A stretch of DNA of 64,000 nt from positions 49,767,621-49,831,620 of the forward strand of contig NW_025336087.1 of the NCBI RefSeq assembly GCF_004798865.1, written 5' to 3'. The notes under the pieces are model-generated. The model saw only the letters and a list, made by a program, of their open reading frames with translations, made no database searches and was not told the DNA's origin. This document shows positions 38,701 to 50,700 of the stretch, piece by piece (positions within the stretch are counted from its first letter, which is position 1; each line of letters begins with the position of its first letter). Origin of the DNA: Varanus komodoensis (lineage: Eukaryota > Chordata > Lepidosauria > Squamata > Varanidae). The position numbers and the translations under genes were made by a program.

Positions 38701-41700
38701 CTATTGCCATAGTTTTAACATCTAGACAACATTGTGCTGCATTTAATCCAGCCTGTTGTTGAGAAACTCTTACGTGATCAGTCATAGCAGATACACTACG
38801 TCAAGAAAATACTTTATGTCATGGGATTGAAGTGATCAGTAACAACAAAAATAGATAATGCAGGGAAGTAGAAAAGACTGGTAGGGTTTCTGAGTTGCTG
38901 CTATAATCCCCTTCCTTAAAATGCCTGTAAGATTTAAGATATTCAGATTCCATGTTGTGTTCTTTTCTGGTAGTTTTCTAATATAAACCCTGATTTTCTA
39001 AAAAGTATAGGCATATGTGGGATGACTTTTTAAATAAGCCAAACTGATAATTTCGATAATATACTCTCTTCTTTGGAAAATGATATTTCCATGGATTAAT
39101 TATTTTGTCTAGTGACTCATGCAGTGATTCACAAATGATTTAGCATGACCCAGTGACTTGCTGCTGTAGTGCCTGGTATTGGCTGAAGATTTGCAGCCCT
39201 CATGCAGGGGAGTTACAGAAGCTGAATGTAGCCAATCTTGTACCCTGATTTTAGAAAATGTTAATACACTCTGAACAATATTATGTAAGGTCCCATGCCA
39301 AGCAACTCTAATGAGAAAAGGAATCCAAGATAGATGGGAATTTTGAAAAACAGAAATCCTAAAGACACAATTACAGTTCCAACAAGAAGAAGGGTAGGTG
39401 ACAGCAGAAGAAGCTAATGTGGCTTCACAAAAAGCTTAAAGATGACCTGAAAATAAAAAAGGGAGGTACAGGAAGTGAAAGGAAAGTCAGGCTACAAAGG
39501 AAGAATACAAACATAAAATATTATTGATTTTAATAACTTTGGCCAGGATGTCTCCAATTTTATATTTAATTGTATCATTGATATTTATTTATGGTTGTAA
39601 GCCATCCCAAGGCTTTGGCGAATGGGGCGGAATATAAGTTTACTAAATAAACAAATAAATAAATAAATAGCAGGTGGCAGGTAGCACAGGCTTGCAGGAA
39701 CGACGTCAAGAAGGCTTAAGCTGAAAACGAGCAGAGATTAGTGAAGGTTGCTTTATGCAGCAAAAAAGCCTTCTTCAGATATGTGCATAGTAAAAGAGAG
39801 AAGAAAGAAATGGTGGTTCAACTACAAAGGGAGGGTGGCAAAATAATACCAGTTGACAAAGAAAGGGCAGAAGTGCTGAATTCCTACTTTGGCTCAATCT
39901 TCTCCCAAAAGAGACTCTATGACTCCTCCTGACAAAGGTGGAGTACAGGCTGAAAGGGCAGGGTTGTAGCTTGTTGACTGATAGGCGAATGGTCAAGGAA
40001 TATTTAATTACTTTGTACAAGTTCAAGTCTCCAGGACCGGATACATCCCAGAACAATAAAAGGAACTGGCAGAAGAACTTTCAGTCTGTTATCCTTGGGA
40101 AATCATGGATGATGGGTGAAGTGCCAGATATCTGGTGGAAGCCTAATGTAATTAAGTAACATTCTTCGTCATGGCCTCTGTGCATCACACATATGGGTTC
40201 TGTGCCTGCGCAGTGCCTTTGGCCAGAAGATTAACAGCTAACGGTTTTTGGCGGGAACTCCGCTCCCCCTCCCCACTAGCATTATATAAGGAGCGGAGTG
40301 TCCGCCATTTTCCAGTCTTTGCAACCGCCATTCATTGTGCCTTGTGCCGCTTCGCTCTCGCTAAGATTATTACTTATCTTCTTGCTCGTTTGAAAATCTC
40401 TCCTTTTTCCTACCAAGTTTGTATCCCTTGTTCTTGTTGTTAGTACTTCACTTATATTTCTTCTTAACTTTGCACCATTTTTCCTCTTTATCGTTCCTAT
40501 AAAAAAAAAAAAAAAACCCAACCCAAAAATATTACTTTCCCGCTTTACTATCTCCTTTTTTCTTCTTTCTACGATGGTGCAACGAACGGCGTTCCGCAAG
40601 TGCGGAAAATGCGGCTCCAAAATGCCCGCCGTGGACCCGCATGATCTGTGCCTCCTTTGTTTGGGGGAAGGGCACAGAACCGATAAGTACGGCCATTGTT
40701 TGGCCTTCTCTAAACAGGCGAGGAAGAACAGGGAGAACCGCCTCCACAAACTCTTATGGGACCAGGCTCTCCTCCAATCAGACCGGCTGGTGGCTAAGCT
40801 TTCCACTGTTGTAGCCCCACCCAAAGGCCGTCCAACTTCGGCTGACCTGCCGCAACGCCCGTCCTCTTCCTCCATTGCTCCGCCCTCACGCCCTTCTGAA
40901 GAAGGCACTCATACCATGGCCGACCAGTCTGTTTCCCTGCCGAGGAAACAAAAGGAAAAAAAGCACAGCGACTCAGATAAATATCCTGTGCATAAGAAGG
41001 CCAAGAAAGATAAGACGGGCAAGCCGGTTAAGAAGCCGAAGAACCCCGAGCAGGCAAAACACCACCACTCAGGCTCAGCCTCTTCCTCGATTCCGATCCC
41101 TGCTTCGGAACTGACCCTCTCAGTCCCGACCATCCAGGTGTCTATGAGGGTTACCCCACCGGGCTCACCACACCGACCGACAGCCAAACCCATTCTGGAT
41201 TCAAGGCGTGGTTCCATCTCTGATGGGGAAATAATGAGATTCTCCACTTAGAGCTCGATCACCAACCCCGATGCCTCCAATCCTGATGGGTACTGAGATC
41301 GCCATCTCCCCTCCGAGAAGCCGTAGGAGCCGTTCCTCGGATGCGAGGTCTGATGATTGGTACCACTCCAGGTACTCCTCCGCTCCGAGACAGGAAGAGT
41401 ACCACTCCATAGCCTATTATCCGACCTTCAGGGGACAATCTTTGCCACCAGCACCTCGGGAACGTTTCCATTCAATGCCTAGAGATGCCCCAAGGGCCCT
41501 ATCTAAAGAAAGTGGCAGATCAGAGTCACCAGGAGATTCTTCCTCCAGTGTACCACCCCCCTACTGGATGGACTCCGACGAGTCTGAGGCTCACTCGACC
41601 TTGCCAGATGCAGCGGTTGCTTCTCAGGGTCTGGGGTCGCCCGAGGAACCGTATATATCGTTTAACGATCTGATGGCCAGACTAGTGAGATCGCTCGATA

Positions 41701-44700
41701 TAGAAGCTCACCAACAGCCGGGACCGAGCACCGATCGTTTTTATGATGTGGTCAGGGGCGAACGATCCACATCTATTGCCTTGCCGTTTATTACGACCTT
41801 ATGGCAGGCAGTGACCCAGCCATGGGACCTCCCAGCTCATCCACAACCGACTTCTTGTAAATATGAGTCCATGTATCGGGTGTGGGAAGAGGACATCCCG
41901 TTTCTTCTCCGTCACCCCAAGCCGAATTCGGTTGTTGTAGAATCCTCGCAGGGTCGGGAAGCCCGTGGACACACCTCGCCTCATGACAAAGAGGGCAGAA
42001 AGGTTGATTTCCTCGCCCGCCAGGTATATGCAGCTTTGGGCCTTGGTTTACGAATTTCTAATTATGAGGCAACCCTGGCGCGTTACCACTATTTCCTTAT
42101 GCAACGCCTGGATGCCATTATCGATATCCTCCCGGGAAACCAGGGCAAACTTGCTAAGAATTTTGTTAAGGAAGCTGTGCAAGTGGCGGTGCAACAGCTT
42201 TCCACCGCGAGGCACCACGTGGACTCTGATTCGAGGTTGCTGGTCGGTGCCATTTCCCTCCGCAGACAAGCCTGGTTGCGTAATTGCAATTTTCCAGACG
42301 AGATGAAGTGGAGAATTGAAGAGATGCCGTTCGACGGTTCCGGTCTCTTCCATGCAAGGACGGATAGCAAATTGAAGAAAATCCATGAATCAAGGATGAC
42401 GGCCCATCGTATGGAATTGCAATCTCTACCCCGACGTAAGTGGTCATGGTCATGTCCACAGTACCGTCAACAATTTCCGCCTTGGCAACAGCAACCGCAT
42501 CAACGTCAGCAGCGTCGCAGGCAACAACCACCCCAGCGCTTCCAACAGGGCCGCTGCCGCTTTGATACGGACAGGCGACAGCGCTGATGCGATGAGCGAA
42601 CCTCTCCTCTCATTCCAACTCTACCCTCCCCCCTCTCATTTGGGGATCGACTGAAGAGTCGGCTTTCCATTTGGGAGTCCATCACATCTGATGGGTGGGT
42701 GTTATCTATCATTCAGCACGGATATGGAATCGAATTCGACGTTGTGCCATCACCGAATCCTATCTGCTGTACTTCGACTTCCTTGGTACTGTTACACGAG
42801 ATTCACCAACTCCTTGCTAAAGGAGCTATTCGTCGCCTGTCGTTATCAGAGGGATTCCATGGGTTCTATTCCAGATACTTTACGGTCCCGAAACGAGATG
42901 GGGGTCTCAGACCAATATTGGACTTGAGAGCTCTCAATAGATTCATAACACCAAAGAAGTTTCGGATGACCACACTTCAAAGTATTCTCCCGTTGCTGGG
43001 AAGAGGGGATTGGTTCACCTGATTGGATCTGAAGGATGCCTATTTTCATATTTCAATACATCCAAGTTTTAGGCGTTTCCTTCATTTTGCGGTGGACTCT
43101 GAAATCTACGAATTCAATGTGCTACTGTTTGGATTAGCCACTGCACCACGGGTTTTTACGAAGTGTATGGCTCCTGTCTGTGCACACCTTCGATTACGTG
43201 GAATTCGGATATACCCGTACCTTGATGATTGGTTGCTGGTCTCCGACACAGAAGCAGGACTTTCGTCTGCTGTTGAGTTTACATGTGCTCTATTGCACGA
43301 TCTCAGACTCTGTATTAATCAACAGAAATCTTCCCTTCTCCCTACGCAGGTGATCAACTTTATTAGAGCCCGGCTGGATTTGACGTTGGCAAGAGCCTTC
43401 CTTCTTTGGGACAGAAGGCATGCGATTGCTCAGTGCATCGCTCAGATTTGACAAGCAAGAACCGTCCCCGCCTGGTCTAGTCATAGCCTGTTGGGACACA
43501 TGTCTGCTTCCATCGCTGTGGTTCCGCATGCCAAACTCAGGCTACGTCCCCTTCAACTGTTCTTCAACGGAATGTTTCGACCACAGACAGATCCACCTAC
43601 CAAATGGATTCGACTCCCGGCTTCCGTTCTTCAGTCCCTGTTATGGTGGATAGACCCAGCCAATCTGACTGTAGGCGTTCCGTTTCGACCCCGGTACCCT
43701 ACAGTAACCCTCGGCACCGATGCATCCCTGCTGGGATGGGGAGCAATTTGCTCCAATCTACGTACCCAGGGGATATGGAATCTCCGGGATTGCAGGAACC
43801 ATATCAATTTTCTGGAACTTCTTGCCGTTTTCAAAGCCCTGCAATCATTCGAGGATGTGCTTCTACACCAGGTCATCCAGGTGACCTCAGACAACATGGC
43901 GACGGTCTTTTATTTGAACAAACAAGGGGGAACCCTGTCCCAGAAACTAGCCCGCCTGGCCATGCAGATTTGGGACTGGTGCATACTGGTGCATCTTCTA
44001 GCAGTTCACCTTGCGGGCACAGAAAATACAGACACGGATCTTTTGAGCAGACATATGTCACAGTCACACGAGTGGGAGCTAGACCATCGGGTTCGCGACA
44101 TGCTATTTCACCGATGGGGCCAGCCAGACATCGATCTGTTTGCCACACAACAGAACAGGGCATGCATGGCCTATTGTTCCAGAGCGGGGATGGGTCAGGA
44201 CTCGCTTGGGGACGCTTTCATGATCCCCTGGACAAATATGACTTTTTATGCTTTCCCTCCGATCCCACTCATCATGAGAGTGTTGGCAAAGATCATTCAC
44301 GAAGGGGCCACAGGGCTACTGATCACCCCCTGGTGGCCACGCCAGCCGTGGTTCTCAACTCTCCTTCACGTCTCCCAAGAAGAATTTCTCCAAATCCCTC
44401 TTCTTCCTTATCTCGTTACCCAGAGGGAGGGCACGATCCGCCACCCAGACTTGCTGTTGCTGAAACTGACTGCATGGAGGATACGATGACCAGCTGCGAT
44501 ACATCGGTATCGACACCACCAACCGTCCCGGCCATTCCTGCTCAGCAGAGTCTACCCCCAGACCTACAGTATATTCTCGAATCTGCACTACGACCATCTA
44601 CTAGGAAGTCGTACGCGGCAAAATGGCAGAGATTCTCTAACTTTGCCAATTTACACTCGTTTCCAGCGCCCTCGGCTTCTGTTTCACAGATACTTCAGTT

Positions 44701-47700
44701 TCTCTTTGAAGTGCATCAGTCTGGACTCAAACCTTCATCCATAAAAGTTTATACAGCAGCAATTTCACATTACCGGGGAACTATACATGGTCTCTCAATT
44801 TTTGCTCAACCTCTGATTAAAAGAGTTTTGAGAGGATTGAGTAATCTGCATCCAACTATAAGACCTCTAATGCCCACCTGGAGTCTTTCGGTGGTTTTAC
44901 AAGCGCTGACTCGATCACCTTTCGAACCCATGGCAACGATCGATCTACACCTTGCTTCATGGAAGACTGCCTTCCTTGTTGCAGTGACTTCAGCCCATAG
45001 ATCCTCTGAACTCTGCACCCTTTGGGTAGACCCCCCTTTTCTAAATTTTCATAAGGAAAAAGTGGTTCTTCGGCTGGATCCGTCTTTCCTTCCGAAAGTC
45101 GCTGCTTCGTTTCACATGCAACAGGAGATTGTTTTACCGGCATTCTTTCCGACCCCTTCGAATCCGATAGAGCGATCTCTACATATGCTGGATGTTCGCC
45201 GTTGCTTAGCCTTTTATAGGTCCAGGACTGAGTCTGTTCGGCGTTCCAATAGACTTTTTGTGAAATATTCGGAACATGACCGAGGCTGTCCAGTCACTTC
45301 ACAATGTCTTTCAAAATGGATAGTAAATACAATTGTCCTGTCTTATCAGTTAGCTAAGTTGGACTTGCCATCTACTCCAAGAGGTCATTCTACAAGAGCT
45401 GTTGCTGCTTCTTCGGCCTTTGCATCAGGGGTCCCGATAGAAGATGTGTGCAGGGAGGCCATTTGGGCTACCCCATGTACCTTTGCCAGCCATTATAGAC
45501 TCGATGTCCGTGCCAGGCAGGATTGCTCTTTTGGCAGAGCTGTCCTTTCTTCTGTCCTTCGCTGATGACACCTCCCTCCTCCACTTGGGGTAAGCTTGTT
45601 ATTCTACCCATATGTGTGATGCACAGAGGCCACGACGAAGAAGAGCAGGTTGCTTACCTGTAACTGATGTTCTTCGAGTGGCCATCTGTGCAGTCACACA
45701 ACCCACCCTCCAACTCCGCTTGGTGTCATGGGTGGTCCGACTATTTCTTTCGATACTTTGATCTCTTTGCTATGTGTCGTACCACTACTGAATTTGGCTA
45801 TCTTGTCATACTGACAAACCTTATTATAAGAACAAACGTCGGTCTTTCAAAGACTGGAAAATGGCAGACACTCCGCTCCTTATATAATGCTAGGGGGGAG
45901 GGGGAGCAGAGTTCCCGCCAAAAACCGTTAGCTGTTAATCTTCCGGCCAAGGGCACTGCGCAGGCGCAGAACCCATGTGTGACTGCACAGATGGCCACTC
46001 GAAGAACATCAGTTACAGATAAGCAACCTGCTCTTGTCCCAATCTTCAAAAAGGGAAGAGAAGAGTAATGTGGTAACTACTGACTCTGGGAAATTTCCAG
46101 AGCAGTTTATAAAGCAGTCAATCTGGAAACACCTTGAAAACAATGCAGTGCCAACATGGATTTGTCAAGAACAAATTCTGCCTAATAAACTTTATTCCCC
46201 AAGCTTGGGTGTGCCATGTGCTGAATCCAGTGACTGGTTCCAGATTGAGGGACTGAAGGGATTTCTGGGCAGGATTTTACCCAGTTGGCCAGGGGAATGG
46301 GGATTCTCTGATAGCTTTCTGTTATAGCATCACTTCCAAATGACATGAAGTGCTAGATCCCCTCTGGTCAGCACTGGTTAAGGCTCATCTTAAGTCCTGC
46401 ATCCACTTCTTGGGGACCTCACTTTAAGAAATCTGCAAACAATCTAAAAAGGGTTCAAAGTGCAGCAACAAGGATGATAAGGGGACTGGAAGAAAACCCT
46501 GTGAGGAGAGATTGAAAGAAATGGGCACATTAGGTCTTGGGAAGGGATGACTGAAGGGTGATAAACTATGGAAGAATAAGCTTAAGTTAAAGGAGGCCAG
46601 AGTCCTGCTGAGCATCAGGAAAAAATTCCTCACTGTTAGAACAATACAACAACAGAACCAATGACCTAGGGAGGTTGTGGGCTCATCCACACTGGAATTA
46701 TTCAAAATGTGATGGCCATATTAGACCCCTTTAATTTTATGAAAATGCTGCACAGGAGTTTTCATTAATACCATGTCTGCCATGTGGCTTGACCCACACT
46801 CACAGGGCTCTTAGCAGATATATATGTGTATATATCTATAAATCTTTGGGCAACTTTTTGCACCTCAAACAATCTCCAAAACATGGGAATGGATTGCAGA
46901 AGCTTTTGAGTACATCTAAAGAAATCCTTTTGCACTTCAAATAAATAATCTCCAAAACATGGGAATGGACTGCAGAAACTTTTGAACACATCTAAAGAAA
47001 TCCTTTAGCTCAGGCTGTTGAAGTGCATTTGTATGCTGGTAAAATGCATACTATACAATATAAAAAACAGCAACAGAGACAAGAACACCAAGTTAGTGAT
47101 GCCACTGAAGGGTGTGTGTGTCTGTGTGCAATTGTGGATGTCATCCAAAAGACAGCATTTAGTTCACATAAAGTTTTATTTTTTAGCCTTGATAAAATTA
47201 GGTACAATTTTTTTAGCTATTCATTTATCTTTGGGTGCATTGTGTTCTTCATAGTTATTTGAAGGACAATAGAATTAATAAGAGCACCTATTAAATTCCC
47301 ACTTGATTTTATCCTACACTTCATTTTGGCTCACCTGTTATTTATGCATGTATTTATTTCTATAACACTTAGTATTTAAAAAAAAACTCTGAGGTGTTAC
47401 ACTTTCAATGATGTTTGCTTTGTATAATTAGTGATCAGAATTATTGTTTTAAATCTAGCCTGAGGTTCTTTAAATCTAGCCTGAGGGTCTTTAAATCTGA
47501 TCTGAAGCCCTTTATAAAGTTAAAAGTATAGAACTAGATTGTATGAATTATTGAATGTTCTTTTTAAGAACTACTTTTAGTGGATGTTATTGAAATTAGA
47601 AATAAAACACATATGGTGGTATCCAAATTGGTCACTCAGCTAGTGCAAATGGTACTGTGCAGAAAGGTGGAAACCTTTCTTCTTCTACTGTTGTCAGTGT

Positions 47701-50700
47701 TTAGGTTTCCAAAGTGATGTGCTAAAGCAACAAGAAAAGGAAGCACAGCTCTACTGATACAGTGATTTCTTTCACTAAAAGTGTCATGGATTTTGGCCAT
47801 AGGGTACAACTCTGCCTAGATCTCTCTAAGTTACATGGATTTCAGTGGAAAAGCTAAGCACTTGCTTGGATCTCTCCCACTGAAATCAGTGGGGCTTAAA
47901 AGTGTTTAACTTTGGTTGCCATGTGCCCAATATGCCACCTACCAAAATATATTGGAAGTTTAAAAAAAAAATTCACTAGTTGGTTTGTTTGACATTGTCA
48001 AAAAACTAGAAAAGAAGAAATAATTGAGACAAACATTTAATCAGCAGAAATTGTCTCAAATTTTTGCATATTAGAAATCACGTACAGTTATTTTTTCTCA
48101 TAGTGCTATATGATAAATGTCTTGCTATACTTTATGGCCTGTATGAAAAGGTAAACAATGTGATGGTTTTAAAAGTAGCTGCAAAATAAAGATTGGCCTC
48201 ATTCCCACAGCCATGTCTTTGTTACTGTTTCTTCATCAGCTGCCCTACAGCAGTTTCCATTGGGAATTGCTGGTGAGTTAGACATTATCACTAATTTAAT
48301 ATGCTGGGTCTAAGCATGGAGCTGGCTTGCAAGAGATCACATTTTGTAACCAGAGGCTATTATCAGTTTTTTAAAATGAGAGGGTTGCATACATTATAAA
48401 AAGATAATCCTGGATTTGACTATCATATCCTTTAGTGAGAGGGAACAGTTGATGTGAATGTTCAGGTGAATCTGCTCTATTTGTTGATGTCACTAGAGAA
48501 ACGTGTGTGTGTTTAATGGTGTGCATCAGAACTCATGTGCACAAAAGAAATGGTTAAAATGTCCTTTAGGATATACTTCTATCTATACCTATAACTTGTT
48601 ATTTCTTGGAGAGGAATTCCAACCAGAGACCCTAGCAGGCTCTAACCCCCTTTCCTGATGTGAATAACTCTCTTAACTGGGTGTTAAACTGTGATTTATC
48701 ATAAGCAGATCCTGTATAACTGGGTGATAGGCAGGGGATGAGAAACATCTATTTCTGGCGGAAGTATTCCTTCCATGTCTGCCACTGTTTATTAAATACC
48801 CACCCTTATGTGACATTTGCAGTGCTCAGGGCAACTTAGAATACCTCACTCCCAATAATGAACAAATTCTTCCATTTTGCTAACACTCTTCCTTGAAGCC
48901 CCAGGAAACATTCTTGATTGGGGGGAAGCTGTTAGGATTAATGCCAAAAAAGTTATCCTTAGACATTGGAAGGGAACAGTCTTACTTGCAATTTTTATTG
49001 AATATGTTTTTTACTATGTGGCATATTATCTCAGTCATGCTGGCAACTTAACATAGAGAGTTGTTTAAGAGTGAAGTTCTGCAGGAAGTGGTACAGGCTT
49101 CTTTGGTTGCAGCAGTCCCATTTTGAAAATAGCACCACAGATGATACTAGCAGAATTTAGTTCCAGTTTTAACTAAGGACTGGTGTATTGTGCAGTGTTC
49201 CTGCAGATGCTTTGTGAGGCTGAAAGCAAAACATGTTCCACCATCTCTGGTCCTAAATAGCTGCTATTATTTATCCTGGATAGCTTGAGTAATAGACCAA
49301 GTAATAGCCTTGGTCATAGGCACACTGCTCTCCCCTTTTTGGAGCTGAGTTTGGAGCCACAAGATTTACCTATGCACACAGAAGAATAAGATTCTTCTTG
49401 CAATAGGAGAAGGAATCGTCATGGCAAACCACCCAGCTGAGGATGTTTCAAGCAGCCTCCTGATAAATAGAGCCCAATCATGTTATGGTGCTTATTTCTA
49501 AGTAGCATGTTTAGATTGACTGTAGATATATAGAAATATTAAGGCTGGAGTGCTTTTCTTACTTCTGCTGATTTGACAAACAACATTTCTTATCTTCAAT
49601 ACAGCAACAGCCAAATTCATCTTTGGTATAATCATCCTTTCTTCTGACAGCATATTCTCATTATAGTGAGATAGCTATTCTTTAAGACATAAAAAAAATG
49701 TAAAAGGCTTGTTAATGGGGAAATGTTTTCCTTTTCCTTTTCTATCTTTCCCAATCCAATTGCCTTGTACAAGCTTACTTTATGACATCTACTCTACTGC
49801 GTGGCCTTTAAAATACAAAACAGAGCTGAAATTTGACTAGCACTGGTAGCACTATCCTGATGTTGTACACCCCTGCTTGACTGAGAGTCTCTGCAACTTC
49901 TTCTCTAACCATTCTCCTGTCTCTGTTTATTCCATGCTAAGCAGATGGCCCAGAAATTAGCCAAAAGCAGAAAGAAGGTGCAGTACAACCTCATCAGCTT
50001 GATGTTTTGCCTGTTTTTGTTCTTTTAATTTTCACAATTATAAAAAATATATCCAGTAAGATTTTTTTCAGATTTGTTTGAACAACCGTATGCTGACATT
50101 TCTCAGATAACCAGTTGCCTGGTTTGCTCTTCTCTGTTGCTTGCCATTAGCCATTTCATGTAGATGGATACTAGGGTAATAAAAATAGAAACAACAGGAT
50201 ATTCCTAGAAGTATCTTCCAATATAGAGCTGACTGAGAAAGGCTGTAATTATATTAAATGGTATCCTTTAAAAATGTGTTTTCTTTCAGGTTATATTGAA
50301 CATTTTGAATTAATTCAAGTTGAATTATGCATATATAAAATTGCTCGATGTAAAAAAGAAACATTTACTTGTATACACAAAATTGCATCCTGAGATTATG
50401 AAACACAAATCATTCTGGGATCTTCATGGAATTTTGATGCCTTTTAAAAAACTACAAATTTTTATAGTAAAGAATTGTGCTCTTAAATTTTCAACCTTTG
50501 GTTAATATTACAATCATAGTAGCCCTTGAACCAGAACTACATTGTAAATTCTTAAATCTCTCCTGAATCCATTTATTTTTGGTAGTTATTTGTGAAAAGT
50601 TGTATACTGCTTTTGCTGTTTTTGTGACTTGAACTGGACCTTACAGCTAAAATTTGACCTTAACTTTCTCATACCAAAATAAATAAAGGAGAGTCTTTCA

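Larger units (their letters stand above)
40155..46035 (+). mobile_element. DIRS-type tyrosine-recombinase retroelement fossil
   Basis: A 5.9 kb element with the DIRS layout. It has terminal repeats in inverted orientation (left 40160-40320, right about 45849-46035) and an internal complementary region at 45601-45702. Parts in order: a gag-like region (about 40.57-42.6 kb) with a Cys-rich CGKCGSK...CLLCLGEGH motif; reverse transcriptase (about 42.7-43.45 kb) with YLDDWLL; RNase H (about 43.6-44.0 kb; [25 protein letters not shown]); a DLFATQ...YAFPP segment probably equal to the methyltransferase-like part of the family; and a tyrosine recombinase (about 44.5-45.57 kb) with the AHRSSEL, GHSTR and SHYRLD motifs. 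The RNase H and recombinase regions lie on overlapping frames, as the family is known to do. There is no LTR, protease or DDE integrase. It looks broken, with about two or three breaks. The two terminal repeats differ at roughly one base in twenty, suggesting moderate age. It lies inside an older CR1 copy, in the same orientation as APBA1. Confidence 0.88.
39285..46720 (+). mobile_element. CR1 LINE remnant broken into three parts by two later insertions
   Basis: Part one (about 39285-39525) keeps aaaaggaatccaagatagat and the aaaataaaaaagggaggtac region of the CR1 frame. Part two (39670-40152) encodes [32 protein letters not shown] and, in another frame, [12 protein letters not shown] and [13 protein letters not shown]. 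Part three (46037-46720) resumes with PIFKKGREE and GFVKNKF-like sequence, skips part of the reverse transcriptase, and ends with the CR1 3' region (agcaacaaggatgataaggg, catcaggaaaaaattcctca, ggttgtgggctcatccacac). The breaks match exactly between parts two and three (NVI | PIFKKG). The frame has many stops and an internal deletion around 46200-46310. An old, dead copy. Confidence 0.8.
38198..49944 (+). other. APBA1 intron between residues 481 and 482
   Basis: An 11.7 kb intron dominated by a nested repeat pile-up (39285-46720, listed separately). 38198-39284 holds a short cruciform repeat at 38457-38540. 46721-47000 has a tandem duplication, 47448-47510 a 21-base triplet repeat and 47800-47935 a palindromic relic. 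47940-49944 is AT-rich sequence without a recognisable gene or repeat. Confidence 0.85.

Noticed and set aside
40171-40443. 90-codon frame at the left end of the DIRS
   Set aside because: It lies in the terminal inverted repeat, recurs antisense at the right repeat, and has no resemblance to any element protein.
40282-40908. 208-codon minus-strand frame
   Set aside because: Antisense shadow of the gag-like region of the DIRS fossil.
40155-46035. Interpretation as an endogenous retrovirus or Gypsy-type LTR element
   Set aside because: The ends are inverted, not direct, repeats; there is no protease or DDE integrase, and a tyrosine recombinase plus internal complementary region are present, all DIRS traits.
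47448-47510. CRISPR-like short repeats
   Set aside because: Units are directly adjacent with no spacers and the DNA is vertebrate; this is a minisatellite.
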